From the NCBI GenBank assembly GCA_904501715.1, contig CAJGCD010000039.1, positions 1 to 15,251 of the forward strand: 15,251 bases of DNA. The letters are read 5' to 3'. Below are positions 6,994 through 13,773 of this stretch, in pieces. The notes beneath the pieces were generated by a model, which made no database searches, was not told where the DNA came from, and saw nothing but the letters and a program-made list of their open reading frames with translations. Position 1 is the stretch's first letter. The number at the start of each line of letters is the position of its first letter. The translations under genes and the position numbers were made by a program. The DNA comes from an uncultured Clostridia bacterium (GTDB taxonomy: Bacteria; Bacillota; Clostridia; Oscillospirales; CAG-272).

Positions 6994-7020
6994 AGAGGCA
7001 AAATAGAGCTGCTTAAATAC

Positions 7021-7059
7021 AAAAACAGAGGATAGCCTAAAATCTATCCTCTGTTTTTT
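7021..7059. terminator. Bidirectional terminator between yfcE and murA
   Basis: A perfect 15-pair stem (7021-7035 with 7044-7058) around an 8-base loop, with A5 at one base and T6 at the other, so it can work on both strands. The murA stop codon (7058-7060) lies inside the right-hand T-run, so murA translation runs to the edge of its own terminator. Confidence 0.92.
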
Positions 7060-8314
7060 ATATTCTCTTTATATCCGCGCCCAGTCGTTTGAGCTTTTCG
7101 ATAAGATTTTCGTAGCCGCGGTCTATGTATTCTATATTGGAGATAGTGGTGACACCGTTTGCGGCAAGCCCCGCTATAACAAGACAGGCGCCCGCCCGCA
7201 GGTCGGTGGCTTTGACGCTTGCGCCCTTGAGCATATCCACTCCGTTTATAATGGCGGTGCTGTCGATGACCTCTATATTAGCCCCCATTTTGTTAAGCTC
7301 GGCGGCATACTTAAAGCGAGTGCTGAATATGCCCTCGGACACCTTGCTCACACCCTTAGCCAAGGACAGAAGAGCGCTGAACTGAGGATGCATATCGGTG
7401 GGGAAGCCGGGATATGGGTTGGTCTTTATTTCGGTAGCTCTAAAGCTTTCCGCTCCGTTTACCGTTATAAAATCGTCACCTATCTCTAAAGGGATGCCTA
7501 TTTCATTCAGCTTTGCTATTACCGCATCCATATGCTTGGGCACGATGTTTCTTACAGATACCCGTCCACCCGTAGCGGCGGCAGCCACCATATAGGTTCC
7601 CGCCTCTATCATATCGGGAGCAAGCTCGTAGGTACAGCCGTGGAGTGATTTTACGCCCTTTATACGTATCATACTCGTTCCCGCGCCTGTGATATTGGCA
7701 CCGCAGGCATTTAGGAAGCAAGCGGTATCCACTATATGAGGCTCGCGGGCGGCGTTCTCGATTATGGTAGTGCCCTCGGCGAAAACTGCCGCAAGCATTA
7801 CGTTTATAGTAGCGCCAACAGATGCTATGTCAAAGTAAACGAAATTGCCGCAAAGCCCGTTGGGCGCGTCGGCGTTTATCATAGCGTTGCTGGTGTAGGT
7901 TACTCGCGCGCCAAGCAATTCAAAGCCCTTGATGTGCTGATTTATTGGGCGCAGACCGAAGTCACAGCCGCCGGGATAGCCTACCTGAGCCTTGCCGAAG
8001 CGACCGAGCATAGCACCTATAAGATAGGTAGATCCGCGCATTTTGCTTACGTATTCAAGGGGAGGGCTCTTCATCTTGACCTTGCGTGTGTCGATAATAG
8101 CGGTGGATGTATCTATAAAACGCACCTCCGCGCCTATGGTCTCAAGTGTTTCGAGAGCTAAGGCTATATCGCTTACGTCGGGAAGGTTCTTTATGGTGCA
8201 TATATCGTTGGCAACGATAGTTCCGAATATAACGGGAAGAGCAGAGTTCTTCATTCCGCTTATATTAACGTCGCCGTACAGCGCTTTGCCGCCGCGGATC
8301 ATTATCTTTTCCAT
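7058..8314 (-). CDS. murA: UDP-N-acetylglucosamine 1-carboxyvinyltransferase
   Basis: A 418-residue cytosolic enzyme that transfers enolpyruvate from phosphoenolpyruvate to UDP-GlcNAc, the first committed step of peptidoglycan synthesis. Key residues are visible: K22 and N23 in SGMKNSALP, and catalytic C117 in YPGGCDFGLRP, equivalent to E. coli C115. C117 is the residue attacked by fosfomycin; having cysteine rather than aspartate means no built-in target resistance of the Asp type. Further family marks are GTYMVAAAATGG and PYPGFPTDMHPQ. The start has an excellent GGGAGGT ribosome binding site. Firmicutes often hold two MurA paralogues; which one this is cannot be told here. It lies 65 bases after the DUF3810 gene with no terminator between, so read-through is likely; a TATACT -10-like box at 8351-8356 has no good -35. 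Confidence 0.96.
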   Translation of the reverse strand: MEKIMIRGGKALYGDVNISGMKNSALPVIFGTIVANDICTIKNLPDVSDIALALETLETIGAEVRFIDTSTAIIDTRKVKMKSPPLEYVSKMRGSTYLIGAMLGRFGKAQVGYPGGCDFGLRPINQHIKGFELLGARVTYTSNAMINADAPNGLCGNFVYFDIASVGATINVMLAAVFAEGTTIIENAAREPHIVDTACFLNACGANITGAGTSMIRIKGVKSLHGCTYELAPDMIEAGTYMVAAAATGGRVSVRNIVPKHMDAVIAKLNEIGIPLEIGDDFITVNGAESFRATEIKTNPYPGFPTDMHPQFSALLSLAKGVSKVSEGIFSTRFKYAAELNKMGANIEVIDSTAIINGVDMLKGASVKATDLRAGACLVIAGLAANGVTTISNIEYIDRGYENLIEKLKRLGADIKRI

Positions 8315-8379
8315 AATTACCTCCCATAGTCATTTGAGCATTACCTTACAGTATATGCAGTGTTTTTTAAAAAAGAACG

Positions 8380-9555
8380 TCAGTTTTGGGTTTTATAGTA
8401 GGCTACGGCAAGGTCTACCACAAGACCGTAGCTTTTTGTGCCGTTTTTGTCGCCGTTGGCGTTGAGATAAAGGTCGTTTACCGCTCCCGATACCTCACTG
8501 GCGACCGATTCGCGGTACTTATCGAAGAATTTGGAGTATGCCGCCATTTCGCGCTTTGCCTCCTCGGGCAGGGTATAATATACCGCCGAATAATATTCGG
8601 GATTTGCCTGATATAAGGCGCTTGCCACGTATTCGTAAAGATTGAGATATGCGGAGTAGCGTATATATGCGTCGTTAGAGTCTATGCAGACGAGATACGC
8701 AACGAAGTTTGCCTCGTCCTCACGTGCGATGCCCCGCTGGTGGGCGAACTCGTGAGCGGCGGTATAGGGCTGTGTATATTGCGGGTAGTTTGTGTTGAGA
8801 TTTGCCTCACCCGTAAAGAAGGTGTACACGCCGCTGATATGAGTGTAGGTCATAGGCTCGCTGAGCATTATGCGCTTGATATTGCTGTCAAGGTCCTGTA
8901 TAAAGTCATATTTCCGACAGGTCTTGTCGTAGGCGTACATCAGCCTATGGTTAAGCTCCTCATAGCTGTACGGCATTACCGAGGAGCCGTCCTCGGCGAA
9001 TATTATATTATCTATTTCTCCGTTTATCTTTTTTGAAAGTATCATTGCCGTTTCCCGAAGCTCCTCGGCGCTGACCTCTTTTTTGTCAAGCCCCATTTTC
9101 GCGTCAAGAGGAGTACCTCTGTACGCGGGAACAAAGCCTAGGGTAAAGGTAGAAAACACATACGCGGCGATAGAGAGAACTATGACACAAAACACGCCTA
9201 CGTTTCTCCAGGATGATGAGTAGTGCTTTATTCCGCAGGACACCGCCGCAATGAGAATGACAGGAACACAGAGCAGAAGAAATTCCGCAAGTGAAAAGGG
9301 AATCCAGCCCGTAAGCTTTGCGAGGGGTCCTCTTATCCAAGGGGAGATATTCTTATTGAAAAAGTCGGAAAATGCGGGAAAAATGATGAACAGCACGTAA
9401 AGCAATGCGCAAAAGCCCGCAATGGCATAAAGTATCTTGCAAATAAGAGGAATCTTTTTCCTCGGTGTCGGTTCTTCTGAGGACAAGACGGTTATTGTGT
9501 CGGTGGCTGCAATGTCGGAAGCTTCAAAAATTGTGTTATTGTTTTCCGAATTCAT
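8380..9555 (-). CDS. DUF3810 family membrane protein with zinc-metallopeptidase motif
   Basis: A 391-residue protein. Residues 1-36 are polar. Three hydrophobic segments follow at about 38-60, 87-107 and 118-140, and then a large soluble domain. The soluble part holds AAHEFAHQRGIAREDEANF (from 266): an HEXXH motif (H268, E269, H272) and a downstream acidic cluster whose E281 could be the third zinc ligand, a gluzincin-like arrangement. This matches DUF3810 as I know it. Three spans after a cytosolic N terminus would put the catalytic domain outside the cell, but topology is inferred. The substrate is unknown; the link to MurA next door is only positional. It starts 21 bases after the pseudouridine synthase gene, with AAAGGA as ribosome binding site, so the two form an operon. 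Confidence 0.85.
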   Translation of the reverse strand: MNSENNNTIFEASDIAATDTITVLSSEEPTPRKKIPLICKILYAIAGFCALLYVLFIIFPAFSDFFNKNISPWIRGPLAKLTGWIPFSLAEFLLLCVPVILIAAVSCGIKHYSSSWRNVGVFCVIVLSIAAYVFSTFTLGFVPAYRGTPLDAKMGLDKKEVSAEELRETAMILSKKINGEIDNIIFAEDGSSVMPYSYEELNHRLMYAYDKTCRKYDFIQDLDSNIKRIMLSEPMTYTHISGVYTFFTGEANLNTNYPQYTQPYTAAHEFAHQRGIAREDEANFVAYLVCIDSNDAYIRYSAYLNLYEYVASALYQANPEYYSAVYYTLPEEAKREMAAYSKFFDKYRESVASEVSGAVNDLYLNANGDKNGTKSYGLVVDLAVAYYKTQN

Positions 9556-9576
9556 TTCGTGTTCCTTTATATAGAT

Positions 9577-10521
9577 TTATTGCTCTGTCAGATCTGACAC
9601 ACACTTCAGCAGGTCAGCGCAGCTCATATCAAAAAGCTCACCGACAAGGGAGTCCATATCCTTGGGAAGCGGTGCTGTTAAGGTCAGCCGCTCACGGGAG
9701 ATGGGATGCGGAAGGCTGAGAGACAGGGCGTGAAGGGCGTGTCTTGATATGAGAGGACTTTCCTTGCCGTAAAGCTCATCGCCCACTATGGGGCATCCCA
9801 GCCCCGCGAAATGCACTCGAAGCTGATGGGTACGTCCCGTTTTCGGCAGGGCTAAAATAAGGGTATAGCCCTTAGCACGAGCTAATACGTAATACTGTGT
9901 CAGGGCGTAGTCACCGCCCTCACCCTCGGCGCAGTTCTGTCTGACTATTATGCTTTCGGCAGTACGCTTCATATAGGTTTCGATAACACCCTCGTTCTCT
10001 GTAAGCTCGCCTTCAAGAATTGCCACGTATTGCTTGCTTATCTTGTTGCTTTTCATTGCTTCGGTGAGCCTTGCCGCACTTATTCTGTCCTTGGCTATAA
10101 GGGTTATTCCGCTGGTATTTCTATCGAGGCGGTTAACGGGACGGAAAACAAAGGGAGTGCCGCTCTTGGAGTATCTGTATGCCAGCGCATCGGCGAGGGT
10201 ATCGCCGTGATGAAGATGAGAGGGGTGTGTGGGCATAAAGGGCGGTTTGTTGGGAAGTATTATATACTCATCCTCGTAGACTATGTCCAGAGGGATGTTG
10301 ACGGGCGTCAGATGCTCGGGTGTGCTTTCGTCCTCAAGGGCGAGAGTTAAGATATCTCCCTCACTTAGCACTTTTCGAACAGTGACCCGCTCGCCGTCAA
10401 GCATTATTCCGTTTTCAAGAAATTTAAGGTGTTTGATAAATGCCTTGGAGAGACCGAGCTGCCCTGATAGCAGCTCCTTTACGGTCTTACCCGCATCCTT
10501 GGCGCTGACAACGTATCTCAC
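9577..10521 (-). CDS. RluA family pseudouridine synthase
   Basis: A 314-residue RNA-modifying enzyme that isomerises uridine to pseudouridine in rRNA or tRNA. An S4-like RNA-binding domain occupies about residues 1-62. The catalytic domain carries RPVNRLDRNTSG (from 127) with catalytic D133, then KTGRTHQLRVHFAGLGCPIVGD. These are the RluA/RluC/RluD hallmarks; target position cannot be read from sequence. It starts with GTG at 10521, preceded by AAGGAAGG. A small hairpin (TTGCC/GGCAA) sits just upstream of that ribosome binding site. It is first in the rluA-type, DUF3810, possibly murA run, with its own promoter at 10563-10591. Confidence 0.93.
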   Translation of the reverse strand: MRYVVSAKDAGKTVKELLSGQLGLSKAFIKHLKFLENGIMLDGERVTVRKVLSEGDILTLALEDESTPEHLTPVNIPLDIVYEDEYIILPNKPPFMPTHPSHLHHGDTLADALAYRYSKSGTPFVFRPVNRLDRNTSGITLIAKDRISAARLTEAMKSNKISKQYVAILEGELTENEGVIETYMKRTAESIIVRQNCAEGEGGDYALTQYYVLARAKGYTLILALPKTGRTHQLRVHFAGLGCPIVGDELYGKESPLISRHALHALSLSLPHPISRERLTLTAPLPKDMDSLVGELFDMSCADLLKCVSDLTEQ

Positions 10522-10562
10522 GGGGAACCTTCCTTGCCAGAGGGCAAAATTTTACTGTTATA

Positions 10563-10591
10563 ATTATACCACGGGGTGGTTAGTATTACAA
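10563..10591 (-). promoter_or_regulatory. Sigma-A promoter of the pseudouridine synthase operon, with spacer palindrome
   Basis: On the minus strand, -35 TTGTAA (10586-10591), 17-base spacer, extended -10 TGG then TATAAT (10563-10568). The spacer contains ACCAC-CCC-GTGGT, a five-base perfect inverted repeat around three bases between the two promoter boxes, which could be a repressor site. Confidence 0.75.
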
Positions 10592-10678
10592 GAATTTTTC
10601 TTAAATTATTGATCAAACTATTGTAGAAAAACAAAAAATCAGTGAAAAAACAATAATTTTGAGATTTAGAGATTGCCA

Positions 10679-10709
10679 TTTTGTGTAAAATTGGTTGTTT
10701 TACACAAAA
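10679..10709. repeat. 12-base perfect inverted repeat
   Basis: TTTTGTGTAAAA (10679-10690) and its exact complement TTTTACACAAAA (10698-10709) flank a 7-base centre. It could be a protein-binding site or an RNA hairpin. A related shorter palindrome, TTTTGCACAAAA, sits at 10894-10905 near the other edge of the region. Confidence 0.75.
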
Positions 10710-10741
10710 CGTATTTTTCTGCAAATTTCGCCAAAAAAATC

Positions 10742-10843
10742 TGTTGAAAAGTCCTCGACTGTGGAAAACTCTGTGGGAAGTGTGGAAAACCTCATAAATC
10801 AAGCCTCGTTTTACATCCAAAAAATGGTTGAGGCTGTGGAAAA
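10742..10843 (-). promoter_or_regulatory. Cluster of DnaA-box-like nonamers
   Basis: All on the minus strand and in one orientation: TTTTCCACA at 10760-10768, 10781-10789 and 10835-10843 (each one mismatch from TTATCCACA), TTTTCAACA at 10742-10750 (two mismatches) and CTTCCCACA at 10772-10780 (three mismatches). TTATCCACA is the established DnaA-box consensus. The dense, co-oriented packing beside an AT-rich tract resembles Firmicute origin or DnaA-titration regions. The flanking genes are not those of a normal dnaA-dnaN origin. Confidence 0.5.
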
Positions 10844-10907
10844 CTTTTTTGCTGTCTGTCAAGTCCATTTTTGGAAAAAAGCTGAATTCTCTGTTTTGCA
10901 CAAAAAA

Positions 10908-11525
10908 TTAAACGTTTTTAGAGTCGGACTTCTTTTTTGGGGAAGCGTGACCTTTTTTCTTTTTCTTTTTAACAGAGTATCCGAAGCTGCCCAGCTTTTC
11001 TCCCAAGGCGAAATATTCTCCGTGGGCAAAGGCAACAAGCCCCGCCTTATCCAGCCTGAGCTTTCCCTCCTTGTCCATAAGCGACTCGTCCACGTCCACC
11101 GCTACAATGTCGGCTAAAAACATATGATGAGAGCCAAGGGGAATGATGTCTGTGACCTTACATTCCAGTGAAAGAGGGCTTTCGGCGATAAGAGGGCAGG
11201 ATATCTCGCTTGCCGCTTCCTTAGTCAGTCCGCAACGCTCAAACTTATCTACCTTAGCTCCCGTATAAACTCCGCACCAATCGGCGTGGCGCACAAGGGA
11301 AGCGCAGGTCAGATTTATGGCAAACTCTCCGCTGTCCTTTATTATGTTGTAGGAGTGCCTTGAGGGGCGCACGGATATATAGGTCTTAGGCGGAACGGTA
11401 TTAGTTATGCCCGTCCACGCAACCGTTATTATGTTGCAGTTGCCCGCGTCCTCGCTCCCGCAACTTACCATAGCGGGGGGAACGGGAGCGATAAGAGCGC
11501 CGCCCTTCCATTTAAGCTTTGCCAT
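10908..11525 (-). CDS. Flavin reductase / flavoredoxin-like protein with lysine-rich tail
   Basis: A 205-residue FMN-binding split-barrel protein of the flavin reductase family. Visible are VPPAMVSCGS (15-24), ITVAWTGI (33-40), SVRPSRHSYN (51-60, the FMN-phosphate contact region) and DKFERCGLT (93-101), in the order seen in flavoredoxins. Unusually, about the last 20 residues form a basic tail with six consecutive lysines and a second KKK, absent from the typical family core; it might contact nucleic acid or acidic partners. The start at 11525 has AAGGAGG seven bases upstream, and the gene overlaps the end of tcdA by 14 bases, so the two are translationally coupled. It is the last gene of the minus-strand chain that begins with the U32 gene. 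Substrate unknown. Confidence 0.87.
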   Translation of the reverse strand: MAKLKWKGGALIAPVPPAMVSCGSEDAGNCNIITVAWTGITNTVPPKTYISVRPSRHSYNIIKDSGEFAINLTCASLVRHADWCGVYTGAKVDKFERCGLTKEAASEISCPLIAESPLSLECKVTDIIPLGSHHMFLADIVAVDVDESLMDKEGKLRLDKAGLVAFAHGEYFALGEKLGSFGYSVKKKKKKGHASPKKKSDSKNV

Positions 11526-12240
11526 TGATATCCTCCTTACCGAGAATAGATTTTACAGCCTCGGATGCTGCCATAAGTCCTGCTACCGAGGGAACGAAAG
11601 CGATGCTTGCGGGAACACGCTTTCCGTTGTCGCCCTCCGCTATACGCTTTGGGGTCATAGCCTCCTCCACCGAGTATATTACGGGCAGATGAGTGATACC
11701 TCTTGCCCGAAGCTCTCGGCGCATGACCCGCGCCAAGGGGCAGGTGTTGGTTTTTGATATATCTGTAACTCGGAAGGCTGTGGGGTCAAGCTTGTTGCCC
11801 GTGCCCATACAGCTTATCATAGGAGTTTTTGCGGCGGTACAGCCCTCGGCTATTGCCAGCTTTCCCGAAACAGTGTCGATGGCGTCTATAACGTAATCAA
11901 AGGAGCTCCAATCAAAGGTGTGAGCGTTTTCGGGGAGCAGAAATTCCTTTCTTACGGTTACCTTAAGTCTTGGATTTATGTCCAATAGACGCTCTGCAAC
12001 TACGTCTGCCTTATATCTTCCCACAGTGCTGTGGAGGGCGCAAAGCTGACGGTTTATATTACTCAGGGAAACCGTGTCGTTATCCACCAACAGTATGTTG
12101 CCCACGCCCGAGCGCGCCAATGCCTCGGCGGCGTAGCTTCCGACTCCGCCCACACCGAAAAGAGCAACGCGCGAGCGCGCGAGCTTTTCTATGGCATCAT
12201 CTCCAAGGAGCATAGCCTCTCTTTCAAATTCCTTACACAT
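11512..12240 (-). CDS. tcdA: tRNA threonylcarbamoyladenosine dehydratase (TcdA, ThiF/E1-like)
   Basis: A 242-residue E1-like adenylating enzyme. By family it uses ATP to cyclise threonylcarbamoyladenosine at A37 of ANN-decoding tRNAs to ct6A. Visible are the nucleotide-binding GVGGVGSYAAEALARSGVG (29-47), LVDNDTVSLSNINRQ (51-65), DYVIDAIDTVSGK, and a C-terminal SIAFVPSVAGLMAAS. The pattern is closer to TcdA (YgdL) than to ThiF or MoeB, as it lacks the CXXC zinc pairs of those enzymes. The start at 12240 has AAGGA as ribosome binding site; an in-frame TTG at 12279 would lie inside the preceding gene and is rejected. It follows the RNase M5-like gene by 10 bases. Confidence 0.9.
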   Translation of the reverse strand: MCKEFEREAMLLGDDAIEKLARSRVALFGVGGVGSYAAEALARSGVGNILLVDNDTVSLSNINRQLCALHSTVGRYKADVVAERLLDINPRLKVTVRKEFLLPENAHTFDWSSFDYVIDAIDTVSGKLAIAEGCTAAKTPMISCMGTGNKLDPTAFRVTDISKTNTCPLARVMRRELRARGITHLPVIYSVEEAMTPKRIAEGDNGKRVPASIAFVPSVAGLMAASEAVKSILGKEDINGKA

Positions 12241-12250
12241 AAACAATTCC

Positions 12251-12856
12251 TTAATCTGTTTTTCTGCCAACGAGGGCAAGATATTCGTCGTAGCTTATAA
12301 GTATCTTCAGTGCCGCCAAAAGGGCGTTTGCCGTCATTCCCGAGGGCAGAGATAGCTTTTTCGCAAGCTCATCTCTCGCGCGGGAGCTGTCGGTGTTGCC
12401 CGAAAGACCGTCTATATAAAAATCGGTCTTGGATAAGGGATTTTCAGCCGCCTTGCTCAGCTTGTCCTCGGAAACGAAGGGAGAAAGAAGCTCGTAGAGA
12501 AGCGTGCGCTCCATTCCCTCTACACCAAGCGTTCCCTCGGCAGAGGGCTCTGCCTTGCGCTTTTCCTTGCCCTCAATCTTGGGTATGTAGAGCTGTATAA
12601 GCCTATCTGCGGGGATTGCCGAGGTAATGTGTGAGCGTATGAGCTTCCCCGCTCCGTCACTGTCGGTGAGAACTATTATAGGCGTTTTTGAGGAAAGCTG
12701 ACGCATAAGAGCCAGCTTTTCGCTTTTTTTGAATATTCCAAAGCCCTCGGTGGTTATTATCTGCGCGTCGCAGACAGAAAGCAAACGAAGGCGGTCGTAT
12801 TTTCCCTCCACTATGATAGGGTAGGGAATCCTTAATTTTTCATTGACGGAGGACAC
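12251..12856 (-). CDS. rnmV: TOPRIM-domain protein of the ribonuclease M5 type
   Basis: A 201-residue protein. The TOPRIM domain occupies about residues 11-120: IIVEGKYDRLRL with E17, TTEGFGIF, and VLTDSDGAG with D65 and D67, the metal-binding acidic residues. The C-terminal part (about 140-200), with a helix-rich LSLPSGMTANALLAALKIL segment, fits the domain found after TOPRIM in RNase M5, which trims the 5S rRNA precursor. Length is near the B. subtilis enzyme (186). In many Firmicutes rnmV sits beside ksgA; that neighbour is absent here, so a paralogous role is possible. It starts with GTG at 12856, with AAAGGAG upstream, 18 bases after the uppP stop. Confidence 0.72.
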   Translation of the reverse strand: MSSVNEKLRIPYPIIVEGKYDRLRLLSVCDAQIITTEGFGIFKKSEKLALMRQLSSKTPIIVLTDSDGAGKLIRSHITSAIPADRLIQLYIPKIEGKEKRKAEPSAEGTLGVEGMERTLLYELLSPFVSEDKLSKAAENPLSKTDFYIDGLSGNTDSSRARDELAKKLSLPSGMTANALLAALKILISYDEYLALVGRKTD

Positions 12857-12874
12857 GTGGGACTCCTTTGTGTT

Positions 12875-13717
12875 TTATTTTATGAATAACAGCACCCCTA
12901 TCCCGAGGAATATTCTGTATATACCAAAGGGAATAAAGGTGTGCTTTTTTACAAAATCGGTGAGAAAACGGAGAGTGAGCATAGACACGGCAAAGGCGGC
13001 GGCGCCCGCTGTGAGGAGCAGGAGCAGAGCGTCCATAGGTAGCCCCGTACCGCTGTGAGCTATATATTCTCCGAAATCTATCGCCTTAAGCAGACTCGCC
13101 GCCCCAATAACGGGGATAGCGGCGAAGAAGGAAAAGCGCGCCGCAGTTTTTCGGTCTATACCCAGTATTCTTGCTCCAAGAATAGTTGTGCCCGAACGCG
13201 ACGTGCCCGGTATTATAGCCAGCGCTTGGAAAAAGCCTATGGCAATAGCCGAGTGGCAGGTAAGCTCCTTGGAGGCTGCTTGATTTTTTGTCAATCGCTC
13301 CACAAGTATGAACAAAATTCCGTATATTATCAGGGCGGAGGCTACGGTCTGGGGAGTAAAGAGAAGCGTGTCAAGGCTGACACCCAAAAGGCTCTCGCAC
13401 AGGTAATCGGCGGCAAGTCCGATTATGGCGGCGGGGAGGGTAGCTAAGACCAGCTTGCCCCAAAGACTCCACACGTCCCCCTTGCCCCTTCCAAGGGGAT
13501 ATAGGCTATTCCAATGGGTGACTAACACCGCAAGGACGGCGGCAAGCTGTATTACCACGTCAAACATAGAGCTGTATTGCTCCCCAAGCTCCTTGGCGCA
13601 GTCAAGGGTGATAAGGTCCTCAAGGAGGATAAGGTGCCCCGTGGAGCTTACGGGGAGCCACTCGGTTATACCCTCAACAATGCCGTAAATTATAGCCTTT
13701 ATATATTCGATCAGCAT
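12875..13717 (-). CDS. uppP: Undecaprenyl-diphosphate phosphatase (UppP/BacA)
   Basis: A 280-residue polytopic membrane enzyme that removes a phosphate from undecaprenyl pyrophosphate to recycle the lipid carrier for peptidoglycan and other wall polymers. The two hallmark motifs are intact: EGITEWLPVSSTGHLIL (15-31) and IPGTSRSGTT (169-178) with R174. About eight hydrophobic segments alternate with short loops. Length is typical (about 270). Extra copy number of this family gives bacitracin tolerance, an established property, but nothing here suggests it is more than the housekeeping copy. The start has GAGGT-GGAG upstream. It lies 56 bases after the U32 gene with no terminator between; an AT-rich inverted repeat (TAAAATTT 13742-13749, AAATTTTA 13763-13770) lies in the gap. 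Confidence 0.96.
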   Translation of the reverse strand: MLIEYIKAIIYGIVEGITEWLPVSSTGHLILLEDLITLDCAKELGEQYSSMFDVVIQLAAVLAVLVTHWNSLYPLGRGKGDVWSLWGKLVLATLPAAIIGLAADYLCESLLGVSLDTLLFTPQTVASALIIYGILFILVERLTKNQAASKELTCHSAIAIGFFQALAIIPGTSRSGTTILGARILGIDRKTAARFSFFAAIPVIGAASLLKAIDFGEYIAHSGTGLPMDALLLLLTAGAAAFAVSMLTLRFLTDFVKKHTFIPFGIYRIFLGIGVLLFIK

Positions 13718-13773
13718 AGCTCCACCTCGGTAAATTCATAGTAAAATTTATGAGTGGAGTAAAAATTTTATGC

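Larger units (their letters stand above)
10592..10907. other. AT-rich gene-free region between two minus-strand genes
   Basis: About 316 bases with no credible gene. Bases 10592-10680 are very AT-rich. Then follow the inverted repeat 10679-10709 and the nonamer cluster 10742-10843. Reading frames that cross it on both strands consist of low-complexity translation of these motifs and lack ribosome binding sites. No terminator hairpin is visible after the flavin reductase gene that ends at 10908. Confidence 0.7.

Noticed and set aside
10518..10901. A 127-residue minus-strand frame across the AT-rich region
   Set aside because: Low-complexity Phe/Asn/Lys-rich translation, no ribosome binding site, and it runs through the pseudouridine synthase promoter.
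10592..10907. Chromosomal replication origin
   Set aside because: The nonamer cluster is origin-like, but there is no dnaA, dnaN, recF or gyr gene, and gene direction does not switch across the region. It is kept as a possible DnaA-binding site only.
10695..11117. A 140-residue plus-strand frame with repeated Val-Glu-Asn words
   Set aside because: The repeats are the DnaA-box-like nonamers read as codons, and the second half is antisense to the flavin reductase gene.
12241..12279. Longer TcdA start at TTG 12279
   Set aside because: It lies inside the preceding gene; ATG 12240 has AAGGA upstream and gives a family-like N terminus.
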